From positions 1 to 64,000 of the forward strand of contig JAHWKY010000019.1 of NCBI GenBank assembly GCA_019347575.1: a DNA stretch of 64,000 nucleotides, given 5' to 3'. How positions within the stretch are numbered: position 1 is the stretch's first letter; every line of letters starts with the position of its first letter. The notes beneath the pieces were generated by a model. It did not search any database. It saw nothing but the letters and a program-made list of their open reading frames with translations, and was not told the origin of the DNA. This DNA is from Actinomycetota bacterium. GTDB taxonomy: Bacteria > Actinomycetota > Nitriliruptoria > Nitriliruptorales > Nitriliruptoraceae. Position numbers and translations under genes: made by a program. Shown here in pieces: positions 43,448-51,623 of this stretch.

Positions 43448-44680
43448 CTACCTCGTCCCACGCGGCATGTCGAGACCGAGCCAGGCGATGATGTCGCGCT
43501 GGATCTCGTTGACGCCGCCGCCGAACGTCAGGATGACGGCGCGGCGGATCATCTCCTCGAGGTCCCCGTCGAGCACCGCTCCGGCAGCGTCGGGTTGCAG
43601 GACGGAGGCGTCGCCGACCACCTCCATGAGCAGGCGCCACGCCTCGATGAAGAACTCGGTGCCGAACACCTTCATCGCGGAGGCATCGGCCGGATCGATG
43701 CGTCCTTCCGACGCTTCCCACGCGACCTTCCAGTTGAGCAGGCGCAGGTACTCCAGCTTCGCGCGGACCCGGGCGAGGTTGACCTGGACCCACTCCTGGT
43801 CGATCACGCGACGGCCGTCGGGGAGCTTGCTCTGCTGCGCCCAGGCACGGACGGCGTCGAGGCGTCGCTCGACCACGCCGGAAGGCGCCAGGGCGATGCG
43901 TTCGTGGTTGAGCTGGCTCGTGATCAAGCGCCAGCCCTCGTTGACCTCCCCGACGAGGTTGGCCACCGGGACGCGGACGTCCTCGTAGTAGGTGGCGGAG
44001 GTGAGGCCACCGCCCATGGTCGACACCTTGGTCCAGCTGAACCCGGGGCTGTCGGTGGGGACGATGATGATCGAGATGCCCTCGTGCTTCTTCGCGCCGG
44101 GCGTTGGGTGGGCGCCGGGAGCGGTTGTCGGGTCGGTACGGCACGCGAGCCAGACGTGGTCCGCGACGTGGATCAGGCTGGTCCACATCTTCTGGCCGTC
44201 TATCACCCACGTGTCGCCATCGAGGACTGCGCGAGTCGTCAGGCTGGCGAGGTCCGTGCCGGACGAAGCCTCGGAGTAGCCGATCGCGAACAGCGTCTCG
44301 CCCGCCGCGATCCCGGGGAGGTAGCGGGCCTTCTGCTCGTCGGTGCCATGGGCCATGATCGTCGGACCGACGGTGTTGGTGGCCAGGAAGGGGATCGGGG
44401 CGCCGATGCGCTGGGTCTCGTCGAAGAAGACGAACGCCTCGACCGGTGACAGATCGCGCCCACCCCACTCGGACGGCCACGTCGGGCACAGCCACCCGTC
44501 GGCGCCGAACCGTCGGATCAGCTGGCGGTAGGCGCTGTCGTCTCCGAGACGTGCGTCGATGCCGACACCGTGCACCTCGCGGTGGACCTGGGCGCGGACG
44601 TCGGCCGTCAGGACGGACTCGAAGTACGAGCGGACCTCGTGTCGGAACGCCTGCTGCTCCGGCGTCAGCCCGATGTGCAT
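43448..44680 (-). CDS. Acyl-CoA dehydrogenase, FadE26-like alpha subunit (second pair)
   Basis: A 410-residue acyl-CoA dehydrogenase that starts at ATG 44680 (GGGGAG four bases upstream). It shows FAIGYSEASSGTDLASLTT, MWTSLIHVADHVWLACRTDP and ILTFGGGVNEIQRDIIAWLG. It is closest by eye to FadE26/ChsE4, and the linked beta subunit and Hsd4A-like gene repeat the mycobacterial neighbourhood. KstR operator 6 is 43 bases upstream. It heads the operon fadE26-fadE27-hsd4A. Confidence 0.84.
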   Translation of the reverse strand: MHIGLTPEQQAFRHEVRSYFESVLTADVRAQVHREVHGVGIDARLGDDSAYRQLIRRFGADGWLCPTWPSEWGGRDLSPVEAFVFFDETQRIGAPIPFLATNTVGPTIMAHGTDEQKARYLPGIAAGETLFAIGYSEASSGTDLASLTTRAVLDGDTWVIDGQKMWTSLIHVADHVWLACRTDPTTAPGAHPTPGAKKHEGISIIIVPTDSPGFSWTKVSTMGGGLTSATYYEDVRVPVANLVGEVNEGWRLITSQLNHERIALAPSGVVERRLDAVRAWAQQSKLPDGRRVIDQEWVQVNLARVRAKLEYLRLLNWKVAWEASEGRIDPADASAMKVFGTEFFIEAWRLLMEVVGDASVLQPDAAGAVLDGDLEEMIRRAVILTFGGGVNEIQRDIIAWLGLDMPRGTR

Positions 44681-44722
44681 CGCTCTCCCCGAGCGCCGAC
44701 GTGGATGCAGGACCAGGCAAGG

Positions 44723-44736
44723 TATAACACGTTCTA
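44723..44736. promoter_or_regulatory. KstR-type operator 6 (FadE26-like / PaaI divergent)
   Basis: TATAACACGTTCTA fits TnnAACnnGTTnnA. It lies 43 bases before the FadE26-like ATG and 32 bases before the PaaI-like start on the other strand, so both probably respond to KstR. Confidence 0.82.
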
Positions 44737-44768
44737 GTTTCGTGTCCACAGCGGTCGGAGTCGTTCCC

Positions 44769-45398
44769 GTGACGGTCCCCCAGGAGATCCTCGACATCTA
44801 CTTCGCCCCGGACAGCGATGCGTCGCCCGCTCGGGTGGCCCGCCACCGGGTCACAGCTCTGCTCCGAGCGATCTCGAACCAGCTGCTCGCGGTCGATACC
44901 GAGGCGGCCGACCTCGGCGACACGATCGCGGCATTGGAGACCGCCCAGGCGCACCTCGTGACCGAGCCGGTCCGCGCGGAGTCGCCGGCGCGAGCACCCA
45001 ACGGCGACGGTCGGCTGGTCGAGCGCTCGCCGGTCAGCGGTCAGGGCAACCCCGTCGCCCCGCCGCTGATGCTGTCGTTCGACGGTGCACGCGCCGTCGG
45101 CACCGCCGTGTTCGACGAGCGCTACGAGGGACCTCCCGGCCACGTCCACGGCGGCGTCGTCGCGGCTGCGCTCGACGAGATCCTCGGCGTGGGCCAGATC
45201 GGCTCGGGCCAGGTCGGTCCCACCGGTGAGCTCACCATCCGCTTCCACCGCCCCACGCCGTTGCACCTGCCCATCCGGTTCGAGTCGTGGGTGGAGGAGC
45301 GAGCGGGGCGCAAGGTCCGGGTCCGCGCGGAGGTCCGCTGCGACGACGATCTCCTCGCGGAGGCCACCGGCCTCTTCATCTCCGCCGAGCCCCGCTGA
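44769..45398 (+). CDS. PaaI-family acyl-CoA thioesterase
   Basis: A 209-residue hot-dog thioesterase. GTG 44769 has GGAG eight bases upstream. The C-terminal 110 residues hold the fold, with GPPGHVHGGVVAAALDEILG (the catalytic Asp/Glu helix with HGG) and TGELTIRFHRPTPLHLPIRFESW. The first 90 residues are a helical extension of unknown role. It is divergent from the FadE26-like operon with a KstR operator between them. It may free CoA from stalled steroid or fatty acyl-CoA intermediates; substrate unknown. Confidence 0.8.
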   Translation: MTVPQEILDIYFAPDSDASPARVARHRVTALLRAISNQLLAVDTEAADLGDTIAALETAQAHLVTEPVRAESPARAPNGDGRLVERSPVSGQGNPVAPPLMLSFDGARAVGTAVFDERYEGPPGHVHGGVVAAALDEILGVGQIGSGQVGPTGELTIRFHRPTPLHLPIRFESWVEERAGRKVRVRAEVRCDDDLLAEATGLFISAEPR

Positions 45399-45411
45399 CC
45401 CGTCCCACCCG

Positions 45412-45478
45412 AGGTTGAACCCCTGAACCGAAGGTTGAACCCCTGAACCGGTCGATCGGGTTCACTGGTTCGACCTTC
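45412..45478. terminator. 20-bp-stem hairpin preceded by a direct repeat
   Basis: AGGTTGAACCCCTGAACCG occurs twice (45412-45430 and 45432-45450). The second copy is the left arm of a hairpin, 45430-45449 pairing with 45459-45478 (three mismatches) and a 9-base loop. It lies between convergent genes, suggesting a bidirectional terminator. A hairpin with the same design is at 59422-59470. Confidence 0.65.
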
Positions 45479-45485
45479 TGGGTGC

Positions 45486-46901
45486 TCAGGCGTGCTCGGC
45501 GGCCTCCAGGAACTCGGACATGGCCTTCTCCCAGGCCGTGATGAGGGGCCACACGTCGGGGACGGTGTCGCGGCAAGCGACCAGCCCGATGAACATCGTG
45601 TCGAGGTAGCTCACCAGCGTGATGTTGAGGCCCTGGCCGTGCACGAGCGGGCCGAGCGGGTACATGGACTGCATCTGCGACCCGGCGACGTACAGCGGGA
45701 TCGGCGGCCCCGGCACGTTGCTGATCGTGACGTTCGCCAGAGGAGGGTGACGCTTCTGCAGGCCGAGCTGGCTGTAGAAGCGGAACGCCTGGACCGCGAT
45801 CGCCGGGGTCGCGTGCTGGGTCCAGTCCCGCATGATGTCGGCGCTCAGCGCCCCGAGTCTCTCCTTGGCCTTGCCGGTGACGCGCTGGATGGCGCGGAGC
45901 TGGTCGACCGGGTCGTCCTCGATGTCCCCGAGTGGCACGGTCATGCCGGCGACCTGGTTGCCGGCAGACTCCTCGCCCTCGACGCGGATCGAGATCGGAC
46001 ACGCGGCGACCAGCGACTTATCGGGATCGTCGCCGTGCTCACGGAGGAACGCGCGGAGTGCGCGTCCGCTGATCGCCAGCACCACGTCGTTCAGCTTGAC
46101 GTCGAACGCCGCCTTGATCGTCTTCAGCTCGTCGAGGCTGACCTTGCCGAAAGCGACCTGCCGGTGGGGACCGACCGGCTCGTTCAGCAGCGTGTGCGGC
46201 CCCAGGGTGGCGATGCCGCCGTCGTCCTCCTTCGAGGTGACCCGGTCCTTCAGCAGACCCGCCACCGTCCCGGCGGTTCCTGCCACGGTCCGGAGCAGCT
46301 TGGGTGGGTTGACGACGTTGGAGACCACCGCCTTGCCGAGCAGCCTCACGTCGGAGGGCACGTCCTCGGGTACCCAGGCGCTCTCGGGCGGATCGACCTG
46401 ACGCGGCTCGGGGTCGAGGTCGAAGAGGTGGATCATCATCTCGCTGCCACCGACACCGTCGATGATGACGTGGTGGGCCTTGCCGACCATCGCCCAGCGT
46501 CCGTCCTCGATGCCTTCCACGACGTGGATCTCCCAGAAGGGGTGGTGGCGGTCCATGGGCCGCGAGTGCAGCTGGCCGACGTACTCGGCCAGCTCGCGCG
46601 CCCCGCCCGGTGCCGGCAACGCGGCCCGCCGCACGTGGAAGTCGAGGTCGAAGTTCGGGTCCTCGATGAACATCGGATGGTCCAGGTCGAGGGGGACCTC
46701 GACGAGTCGCTGGCGGAACGGTGGGAACAGGTGGAGGCGGCTCGAGATCAGGTCGCGCACGCGCTGGTGGATCTCCCGGGGGTGCTGTAGGCCACCGGGG
46801 ATGGTGGACGGGTCGAAGACACCTGCGAACGTGACGTGCTGGTGGACGTTCGCCGTCTCCATGTAGAGGAAGATCGCGTCCTTGCCGTCGACCCGTCTCA
46901 T
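45486..46901 (-). CDS. Wax ester synthase/diacylglycerol acyltransferase
   Basis: A 471-residue WS/DGAT enzyme that joins acyl-CoA to a long-chain alcohol or diacylglycerol, giving storage lipid. The active-site motif HHVIIDG (about 138-144) and the C-terminal NISNVPGP (about 375, as ISNVPGPP) are present. The N-terminal half binds acyl-CoA. It overlaps the esterase gene by ATGA and follows an SDR, forming a three-gene operon. The association with a sterol locus raises steryl or wax ester metabolism as an inference. It is cytoplasmic or membrane associated. Confidence 0.9.
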   Translation of the reverse strand: MRRVDGKDAIFLYMETANVHQHVTFAGVFDPSTIPGGLQHPREIHQRVRDLISSRLHLFPPFRQRLVEVPLDLDHPMFIEDPNFDLDFHVRRAALPAPGGARELAEYVGQLHSRPMDRHHPFWEIHVVEGIEDGRWAMVGKAHHVIIDGVGGSEMMIHLFDLDPEPRQVDPPESAWVPEDVPSDVRLLGKAVVSNVVNPPKLLRTVAGTAGTVAGLLKDRVTSKEDDGGIATLGPHTLLNEPVGPHRQVAFGKVSLDELKTIKAAFDVKLNDVVLAISGRALRAFLREHGDDPDKSLVAACPISIRVEGEESAGNQVAGMTVPLGDIEDDPVDQLRAIQRVTGKAKERLGALSADIMRDWTQHATPAIAVQAFRFYSQLGLQKRHPPLANVTISNVPGPPIPLYVAGSQMQSMYPLGPLVHGQGLNITLVSYLDTMFIGLVACRDTVPDVWPLITAWEKAMSEFLEAAEHA

Positions 46902-48283
46902 CGCCGTCCCCTCGGCTCGGCGTCCCGCGTGGCTCCCACGCGCGCATCGTTGTCGCGTTCGGGTTGTGCTACCGCTTCGCTACTTGAGCACTCGGGTTGT
47001 GCTACCCCTTCGCTACTTGAGCCCTCGGCCTGCTCGTCGTCGCTGGCCTCGGCATCGCGGACGTTACGCCACCGCGTCCGCACCTGCTCCAGGAAACGCA
47101 CGCACCCGTCGATGACCGCGATCGACCGGATCGACGGGAACACATCGAAGGCGTGCTGGGTGCCGGGCAGCTCGAGGTACAGCACCGGGTTGGCGCTCAC
47201 CTCGCGGAGTTGACGCACGAACTCGCGCGCGGTCGAGGTCGGGGCGAGCGAGTCCTTCGATCCGTGGACGACGAGGAACGGGGGCGCGTCGGGGTTGATC
47301 TGGTCGATCGGCGAGGCGAGCTCGAACAGGTCGGGGCGCTCGTCGACGAACGCCTTGAGGAGGTACTCCTGCACGAAGCGCATCCAGTCGTCGAAGCCGA
47401 AACCGGCGTCGCGGTCGAGGAGGTCGTAGATGCCGTAGAAGGGCAGGCAGGCTCCGACCGAGGTGTCGGCGTGCTCGAAGCCGGGCTGCAGCTCGGGACG
47501 GCCCGGGGTCAACGCGGCGAGCGCGGCCAAGTGACCACCGGCCGAGTTGCCGGCGATGACCAGCTTGCTCGGATCGATCCCGAGCTCGTCGGCGTGCTCG
47601 CGGACCCAGGCGATGCCGTGCTTCACGTCGATCAGGTGATCGGGGAAGGTGGCGGCTGGCGAGAGTCGGTAGTCGATCGACACGCACACCCACCCCAGCG
47701 CGGCGAGCTCGAACATCAAGGGCAGGCCCTGCCGCTCACGGAACCCGATCACCCACCCGCCGCCGTGGACGTAGACGAGTACCGGGGCGGTCGGCTCGGG
47801 ATCCTTCGGCCGGTGGATGTCGAGGCGCAGCTCCTTCCCGCCGACGCGGGCCCAGGGACGATGCCACTGCGAGGTCACGGCGGGGTGGCGCGCGATCGGG
47901 GCGATCAGCCACCGCAGCCGCAGGCGCCTCGCGGCACGGTCGCGCTGGCGCGGGGGAGGCTCCTCGGGCAAGCCCTCGCGCAGCACCTCCTCGACGAGGG
48001 ACCGGGCACGGAGGACGTTGCGCAGGATGTAGGCGTTGCCGACCCACTGCAGCAGCGTCAAGCCGAGCGCGACCCATCCTGGCCAGTGCTCCAGCGCCCC
48101 GTTGGCGATGAACAGACCCGCGGCCACGGCCTGCCAGACGTAGTGGTGCACGACCAGTTCGTTGGTGAGCCACCCGGCGAAGAAGCTCGGGATGCCCCAT
48201 GGCAGGCGCGAGGGCCACAGCGCCGACTTGGTGAACCACGCCCCGATGAGCGCACCCACCAGGTACAGCCACGAGACGGTCAC
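46898..48283 (-). CDS. Alpha/beta-hydrolase esterase, LipC-like, with repeat-derived tail
   Basis: A 461-residue protein. Residues about 1-90 contain three to four membrane helices (LYLVGALIGAWF, SFFAGWLTNELVV). The rest is a hormone-sensitive-lipase-family esterase with VYVHGGGWVIGF (oxyanion, about 170), GNSAGGH (nucleophile, about 245), Asp in HGSKDSLAP and His in TQHAFD. The organisation resembles mycobacterial LipC. The last about 40 residues include two near-copies of the peptide SSSEAVAQPE, created by repeat family B (46966-47024). GTG 48283 is the start. It is coupled to the WS/DGAT gene. Confidence 0.85.
   Translation of the reverse strand: MTVSWLYLVGALIGAWFTKSALWPSRLPWGIPSFFAGWLTNELVVHHYVWQAVAAGLFIANGALEHWPGWVALGLTLLQWVGNAYILRNVLRARSLVEEVLREGLPEEPPPRQRDRAARRLRLRWLIAPIARHPAVTSQWHRPWARVGGKELRLDIHRPKDPEPTAPVLVYVHGGGWVIGFRERQGLPLMFELAALGWVCVSIDYRLSPAATFPDHLIDVKHGIAWVREHADELGIDPSKLVIAGNSAGGHLAALAALTPGRPELQPGFEHADTSVGACLPFYGIYDLLDRDAGFGFDDWMRFVQEYLLKAFVDERPDLFELASPIDQINPDAPPFLVVHGSKDSLAPTSTAREFVRQLREVSANPVLYLELPGTQHAFDVFPSIRSIAVIDGCVRFLEQVRTRWRNVRDAEASDDEQAEGSSSEGVAQPECSSSEAVAQPERDNDARVGATRDAEPRGRR
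46966..47024. repeat. Repeat family B, two tandem copies inside esterase gene
   Basis: Copies at 46966-46991 and 46999-47024 (33-base period). On the coding strand they give SSSEGVAQPE and SSSEAVAQPE in tandem at the protein's C-terminus. The family ends GTGCT/AGCAC are intact in the first copy. Confidence 0.75.
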
Positions 48284-48287
48284 CGGC

Positions 48288-49175
48288 TCAGCCGTCCCGT
48301 TGCTGAGAGCCTGCCCACTGGTCCATCAGGTCGAACAGCGGCATCCGCTCCTGCCCGAGCTCATCGAAGCGCGCCGCGATCTCGTCGGGCGACCAGCGGG
48401 CGCCCGTGCTGATCTCGCGCACCTCCTGGGGCTGGTTCCAGACCGCGAGGCGGGCTCCGACCGCGGTGTAGACCTGACCGGTCACATCCTTCGCCGCGTC
48501 GGACAGCAGGTAGACGACCATGGGGGCAACGTCCTCGGCCTCCCCCATCTCGATCGACATGGGGACGTTGTCGCTCATCCTCGTCTTGGCGACCGGGGCG
48601 ATGGCGTTGGCGCGGACGCCGTACTTGCGCATGCCGGCCGCCGCCGACCGCACGAGGCTGACGATGCCGCCCTTGGCCGCGGAGTAGTTGGCCTGCGCGA
48701 TCGAGCCCTGGAACGCCCCGCTGGTGAACCCGACGAGGCTGCCGCTGCGCTGCTCACGCATCGCCTCGGTCGCCGCGCGGAACACGGTGAAGTGTCCCTT
48801 GAGGTGCACATCGATCACCGCGTCCCACTCATCCTCGCTCATGTTGAACAGCATGCGCTCACGCAGGATCCCGGCGGGGCACACGACCCCATCGATGGTC
48901 CCCCACTCCTCCATCGCGGTGTTCACGATCCGCGCCCCGTCGGCCATCGAGGTCACATCGGCGCTGAGCGCGATGGCGGTCCCGCCGGCCGCCTCGATCT
49001 CCTTCGCGACCTGCTCGGCGATCTCGGACTTGGGGTCGGAGCCGTCCATCTCGACACCGATGTCGGCGACGACCACGTTGGCGCCCTCGGCGGCGCACGC
49101 GAGCGCGACCGCGCGACCGATACCGCGCCCCGCACCGGTCACCGCGACGCTCTTGCCCTCGAGGAACCCGGCCAA
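48288..49175 (-). CDS. Hsd4-like short-chain dehydrogenase
   Basis: A 295-residue SDR with TGAGRGIG (about 13-20), NAD Asp in VVADIGVEMDG, a variant NNAG motif (VCPAGILRERML), and NYSAAK for the catalytic Tyr and Lys. The C-terminal section ALAVWNQPQEV resembles 17beta-HSD type 4-like proteins. It lies five bases upstream of the esterase gene and starts the operon SDR-esterase-WS/DGAT. There is no KstR operator upstream; instead nested palindromes lie at 49285-49330. Substrate unknown, perhaps a hydroxyacyl-CoA or steroid alcohol. Confidence 0.78.
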   Translation of the reverse strand: MAGFLEGKSVAVTGAGRGIGRAVALACAAEGANVVVADIGVEMDGSDPKSEIAEQVAKEIEAAGGTAIALSADVTSMADGARIVNTAMEEWGTIDGVVCPAGILRERMLFNMSEDEWDAVIDVHLKGHFTVFRAATEAMREQRSGSLVGFTSGAFQGSIAQANYSAAKGGIVSLVRSAAAGMRKYGVRANAIAPVAKTRMSDNVPMSIEMGEAEDVAPMVVYLLSDAAKDVTGQVYTAVGARLAVWNQPQEVREISTGARWSPDEIAARFDELGQERMPLFDLMDQWAGSQQRDG

Positions 49176-49284
49176 CTCGCGACCTCCGGAGGTGGGTGTG
49201 AGGCGCCGAGGCTACCGGTTCCTGACGGGGCGTCAGGAACCGCGGGGCGCTCCGACGAACGTCCCTTGCGCTCCACCCTCACGC

Positions 49285-49330
49285 AACTTGAATGGTTGGG
49301 GGCATCCAGATGCACCCGAGTAGTCAAGTT
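49285..49330. promoter_or_regulatory. Nested palindromes between SDR and MBL genes
   Basis: AACTTGA (49285-49291) and TCAAGTT (49324-49330) enclose a second inverted repeat, GGGGGCATC-CA-GATGCACCC. The site lies between two divergent genes, 18 bases before the MBL start. It looks like an operator for an unknown regulator. Confidence 0.4.
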
Positions 49331-49348
49331 CCGTCGGGAGGAGCCACC

Positions 49349-49969
49349 GTGAAGGTCACCAAGTACCCACAGTCGACACTGGTCCTCGAGAAGCCGGACG
49401 CGGGGCGGGTGTTGATCGACCCGGGGACGCTCGCGTTCGCCGACTTCGACCTCGACGACTTCGGTCACATCGACGCGGTGCTCTACACGCACCGCCACGC
49501 CGACCACCTCGATGAGTCCAGGCTCGACGGCATCGAGGAGCGCGGCATCGCCATGTACGGCAACGCCGACGTGTGCAAGATCCTCGGGGCGGAACGCTCG
49601 ACCGAGGTCGTCAACCGCCAGAGCTTCGACGTGGCGGGGTTCGAGGTCGAGGCTCGCGACCTGCCCCACGTCGAGATGGTCGACGGCTCGCCGGGCCCAC
49701 CGAACACGGGCTACGTCATCGACGGACGCTTCTTCCACCCCGGCGACGGGCGCGAGCTGCCAGGGTTGTCGGTCGAGGTGCTCGCGGCGCCGATCGCGGG
49801 ACCGAGCATCAGCTTCCGTGACGCCTACCGGTTCGTCGAGATGCTCGGGGCGGAGACGGTCATCCCGATCCACTACGACTACTTCATCGCCAACCCCGAC
49901 CAGTTCGGCGAGTACTGCGGCATCGCCAAGGTCGTCGTGCTCGGGGCGGGGGAATCCGCGGACGTGTAG
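49349..49969 (+). CDS. Metallo-beta-lactamase-fold hydrolase
   Basis: A 206-residue MBL-fold protein of the UlaG/PF13483-like group. The zinc motif THRHADHLD (about 50-58), the His of FHPGDG (about 130) and IHYDYF (about 172) fit two-metal binding. It starts at GTG 49349 (GGGAGGAG five bases upstream). The fold suggests a cytoplasmic hydrolase for a phosphodiester or lactone; substrate unknown. It is divergent from the SDR operon and convergent with the LVIVD protein gene, whose stop is ten bases away. Confidence 0.82.
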   Translation: MKVTKYPQSTLVLEKPDAGRVLIDPGTLAFADFDLDDFGHIDAVLYTHRHADHLDESRLDGIEERGIAMYGNADVCKILGAERSTEVVNRQSFDVAGFEVEARDLPHVEMVDGSPGPPNTGYVIDGRFFHPGDGRELPGLSVEVLAAPIAGPSISFRDAYRFVEMLGAETVIPIHYDYFIANPDQFGEYCGIAKVVVLGAGESADV

Positions 49970-49979
49970 ATCGTCGGGC

Positions 49980-51497
49980 TTACTCCGCCGCGGTGGCGAC
50001 CAGCGCATCGGCGAACGTGGTGCCTGTCGGGACCGCGCCGCCGTTGGTCGACGCGAGGTTGCAGAGGTAGCGCTCGGTGTTCGCGAACGCGCCCGTCTGG
50101 AAGCGGTCGAGGTTCTGGTACCACGACCCGATCAGCTGCTCGTCGGTGGGTGGGATGCCCTCGCGGTCGAACGCGATGATGTCGATGCCGCGGGCGTAGT
50201 CGACGTTGTAGACGATGTCGAGCGTCCGCCCGACTCCCGGTACCTCGACCTGGCCGACGAAGTGGGCAGCCCCCGCCTCGGTGACGACCGGCTGGAACCA
50301 ACCCACCTCCGTCATCTCGCCGTTGGAGCTGTCCACCTGCACGAAGCGCGTGCCGTGCTCGTACCACGACGCGGCGATCAGGTCGTCCTGGACCGTGAAC
50401 CAGTGACCGGAGCAGCCGAGACCCGCGTTGACCACGGGGCGGCCGTCGGTCACGAGCAAGCCGTTGGCGGGCTTGAGCTGCTCCACGAGCGCCATCTCGC
50501 GGCCCTTGTCCCAGTCGCGCATGTCCCAGGTGGAAAGACCGCCGGCGTTGTCGCAGAACGGGTTGACGGTGGTCTCGGCGTTGCCGATGAACAGCTCGCC
50601 GGCACGCAGCGCCGAGGTGCCCTCGAATGAGCCCTCCTGGTAGGAGTCCTCGGGGTGCTCGTCCCACTGCTCTCGCGGAGCGCGTGGCACGAAGCCGAGC
50701 GCGTCGGGGCGCACGTTGTTGTGCTGGTAGCGGTCGTTGGCGGGTGGCTGGCCCCTGGTGACGACCGTCGGGTTCGCGGGATCGTCGCTGGGATCGACCA
50801 CGAAGCGCGTACCCGAGTCGCTGATCATGATCCCGGCCTCATCGCGGTTCCACGCGTGTCCGCCGGTCACGCCCGCCCCGACCCGCGTGATCGTGGTGTC
50901 GTCCGGACCCTTGCCCTCGACGTGGAGGATGTCGTTGCTCGAGCCGTAGATCCACTCGCAGGCGTCATCGGCACAGGTGGAGGTGTGGTTGCGCTCGTGG
51001 ATGTAGGCACTGATCTGCGGCCGCAGCACCCGTCCCGGCACGACCTCCTCGATGTCGATCACGTAGACGCCGCCGAGCGTGCCGGCGCGCCCGCCGGTCG
51101 GCGAGACCCCAACGGTGTCGATCGAGATGATGGCGCGAGAACCGTCGGCGGAGACGTCGACGTCCTCGTTCTGGAAGTGCCCGAGCGGGAGGTGTCCCAT
51201 CAGGACCGGCGCGGTGGGCACCGAGACGTCGTAGATCGACAGGCCCTTGACGCCGGTCATGTAGAAGCGCGGCTGGCCCTCGACCTCGACGTACTTGCCG
51301 CCCACACCCGGCGACTCGGTGAAGAGCGTCCCGAGGTAGTAGACGTTGGGCGAGTTCGCGTACGCCCCGTCGAACCCGAGCGTCCCCACGCCCGTGATGT
51401 TGCCGTCGCCGAGCTGTCCGGTCGGGGATACCGCGGTGGTGAAGCCGGTGGCGGCCAGCGCCAGGGCGGCGAGGGCGGCGAGGATGGGACGGCGCAT
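49980..51497 (-). CDS. Secreted LVIVD-type beta-propeller protein
   Basis: A 505-residue exported protein. ATG 51497 is chosen because AGGAG lies eight bases upstream; the in-frame GTG 51506 would overlap that SD. A signal peptide (about 1-22) is followed by a propeller of LVIVD-like repeats (GLSIYDVSVPTAPVLMGHLP, GGVYVIDIEE, GTRFVVDPSDDP). Cys pairs (STCADDACEW, NPFCDN, GLGCSGH) suggest disulphides. Family members are extracellular and uncharacterised. Nothing in the sequence gives a catalytic role. Confidence 0.75.
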   Translation of the reverse strand: MRRPILAALAALALAATGFTTAVSPTGQLGDGNITGVGTLGFDGAYANSPNVYYLGTLFTESPGVGGKYVEVEGQPRFYMTGVKGLSIYDVSVPTAPVLMGHLPLGHFQNEDVDVSADGSRAIISIDTVGVSPTGGRAGTLGGVYVIDIEEVVPGRVLRPQISAYIHERNHTSTCADDACEWIYGSSNDILHVEGKGPDDTTITRVGAGVTGGHAWNRDEAGIMISDSGTRFVVDPSDDPANPTVVTRGQPPANDRYQHNNVRPDALGFVPRAPREQWDEHPEDSYQEGSFEGTSALRAGELFIGNAETTVNPFCDNAGGLSTWDMRDWDKGREMALVEQLKPANGLLVTDGRPVVNAGLGCSGHWFTVQDDLIAASWYEHGTRFVQVDSSNGEMTEVGWFQPVVTEAGAAHFVGQVEVPGVGRTLDIVYNVDYARGIDIIAFDREGIPPTDEQLIGSWYQNLDRFQTGAFANTERYLCNLASTNGGAVPTGTTFADALVATAAE

Positions 51498-51623
51498 CGG
51501 GGTCACTCCTGGAGCATTCGGGCGGGGGATCGCCTCGCCTCACCGCCTACTTCGACGTGTGCGCCCCGTGTCCCTCCTCCTCCTCCTCGCAGCAGCGATG
51601 TGTAGTTGACGCGGGATGGCGTG

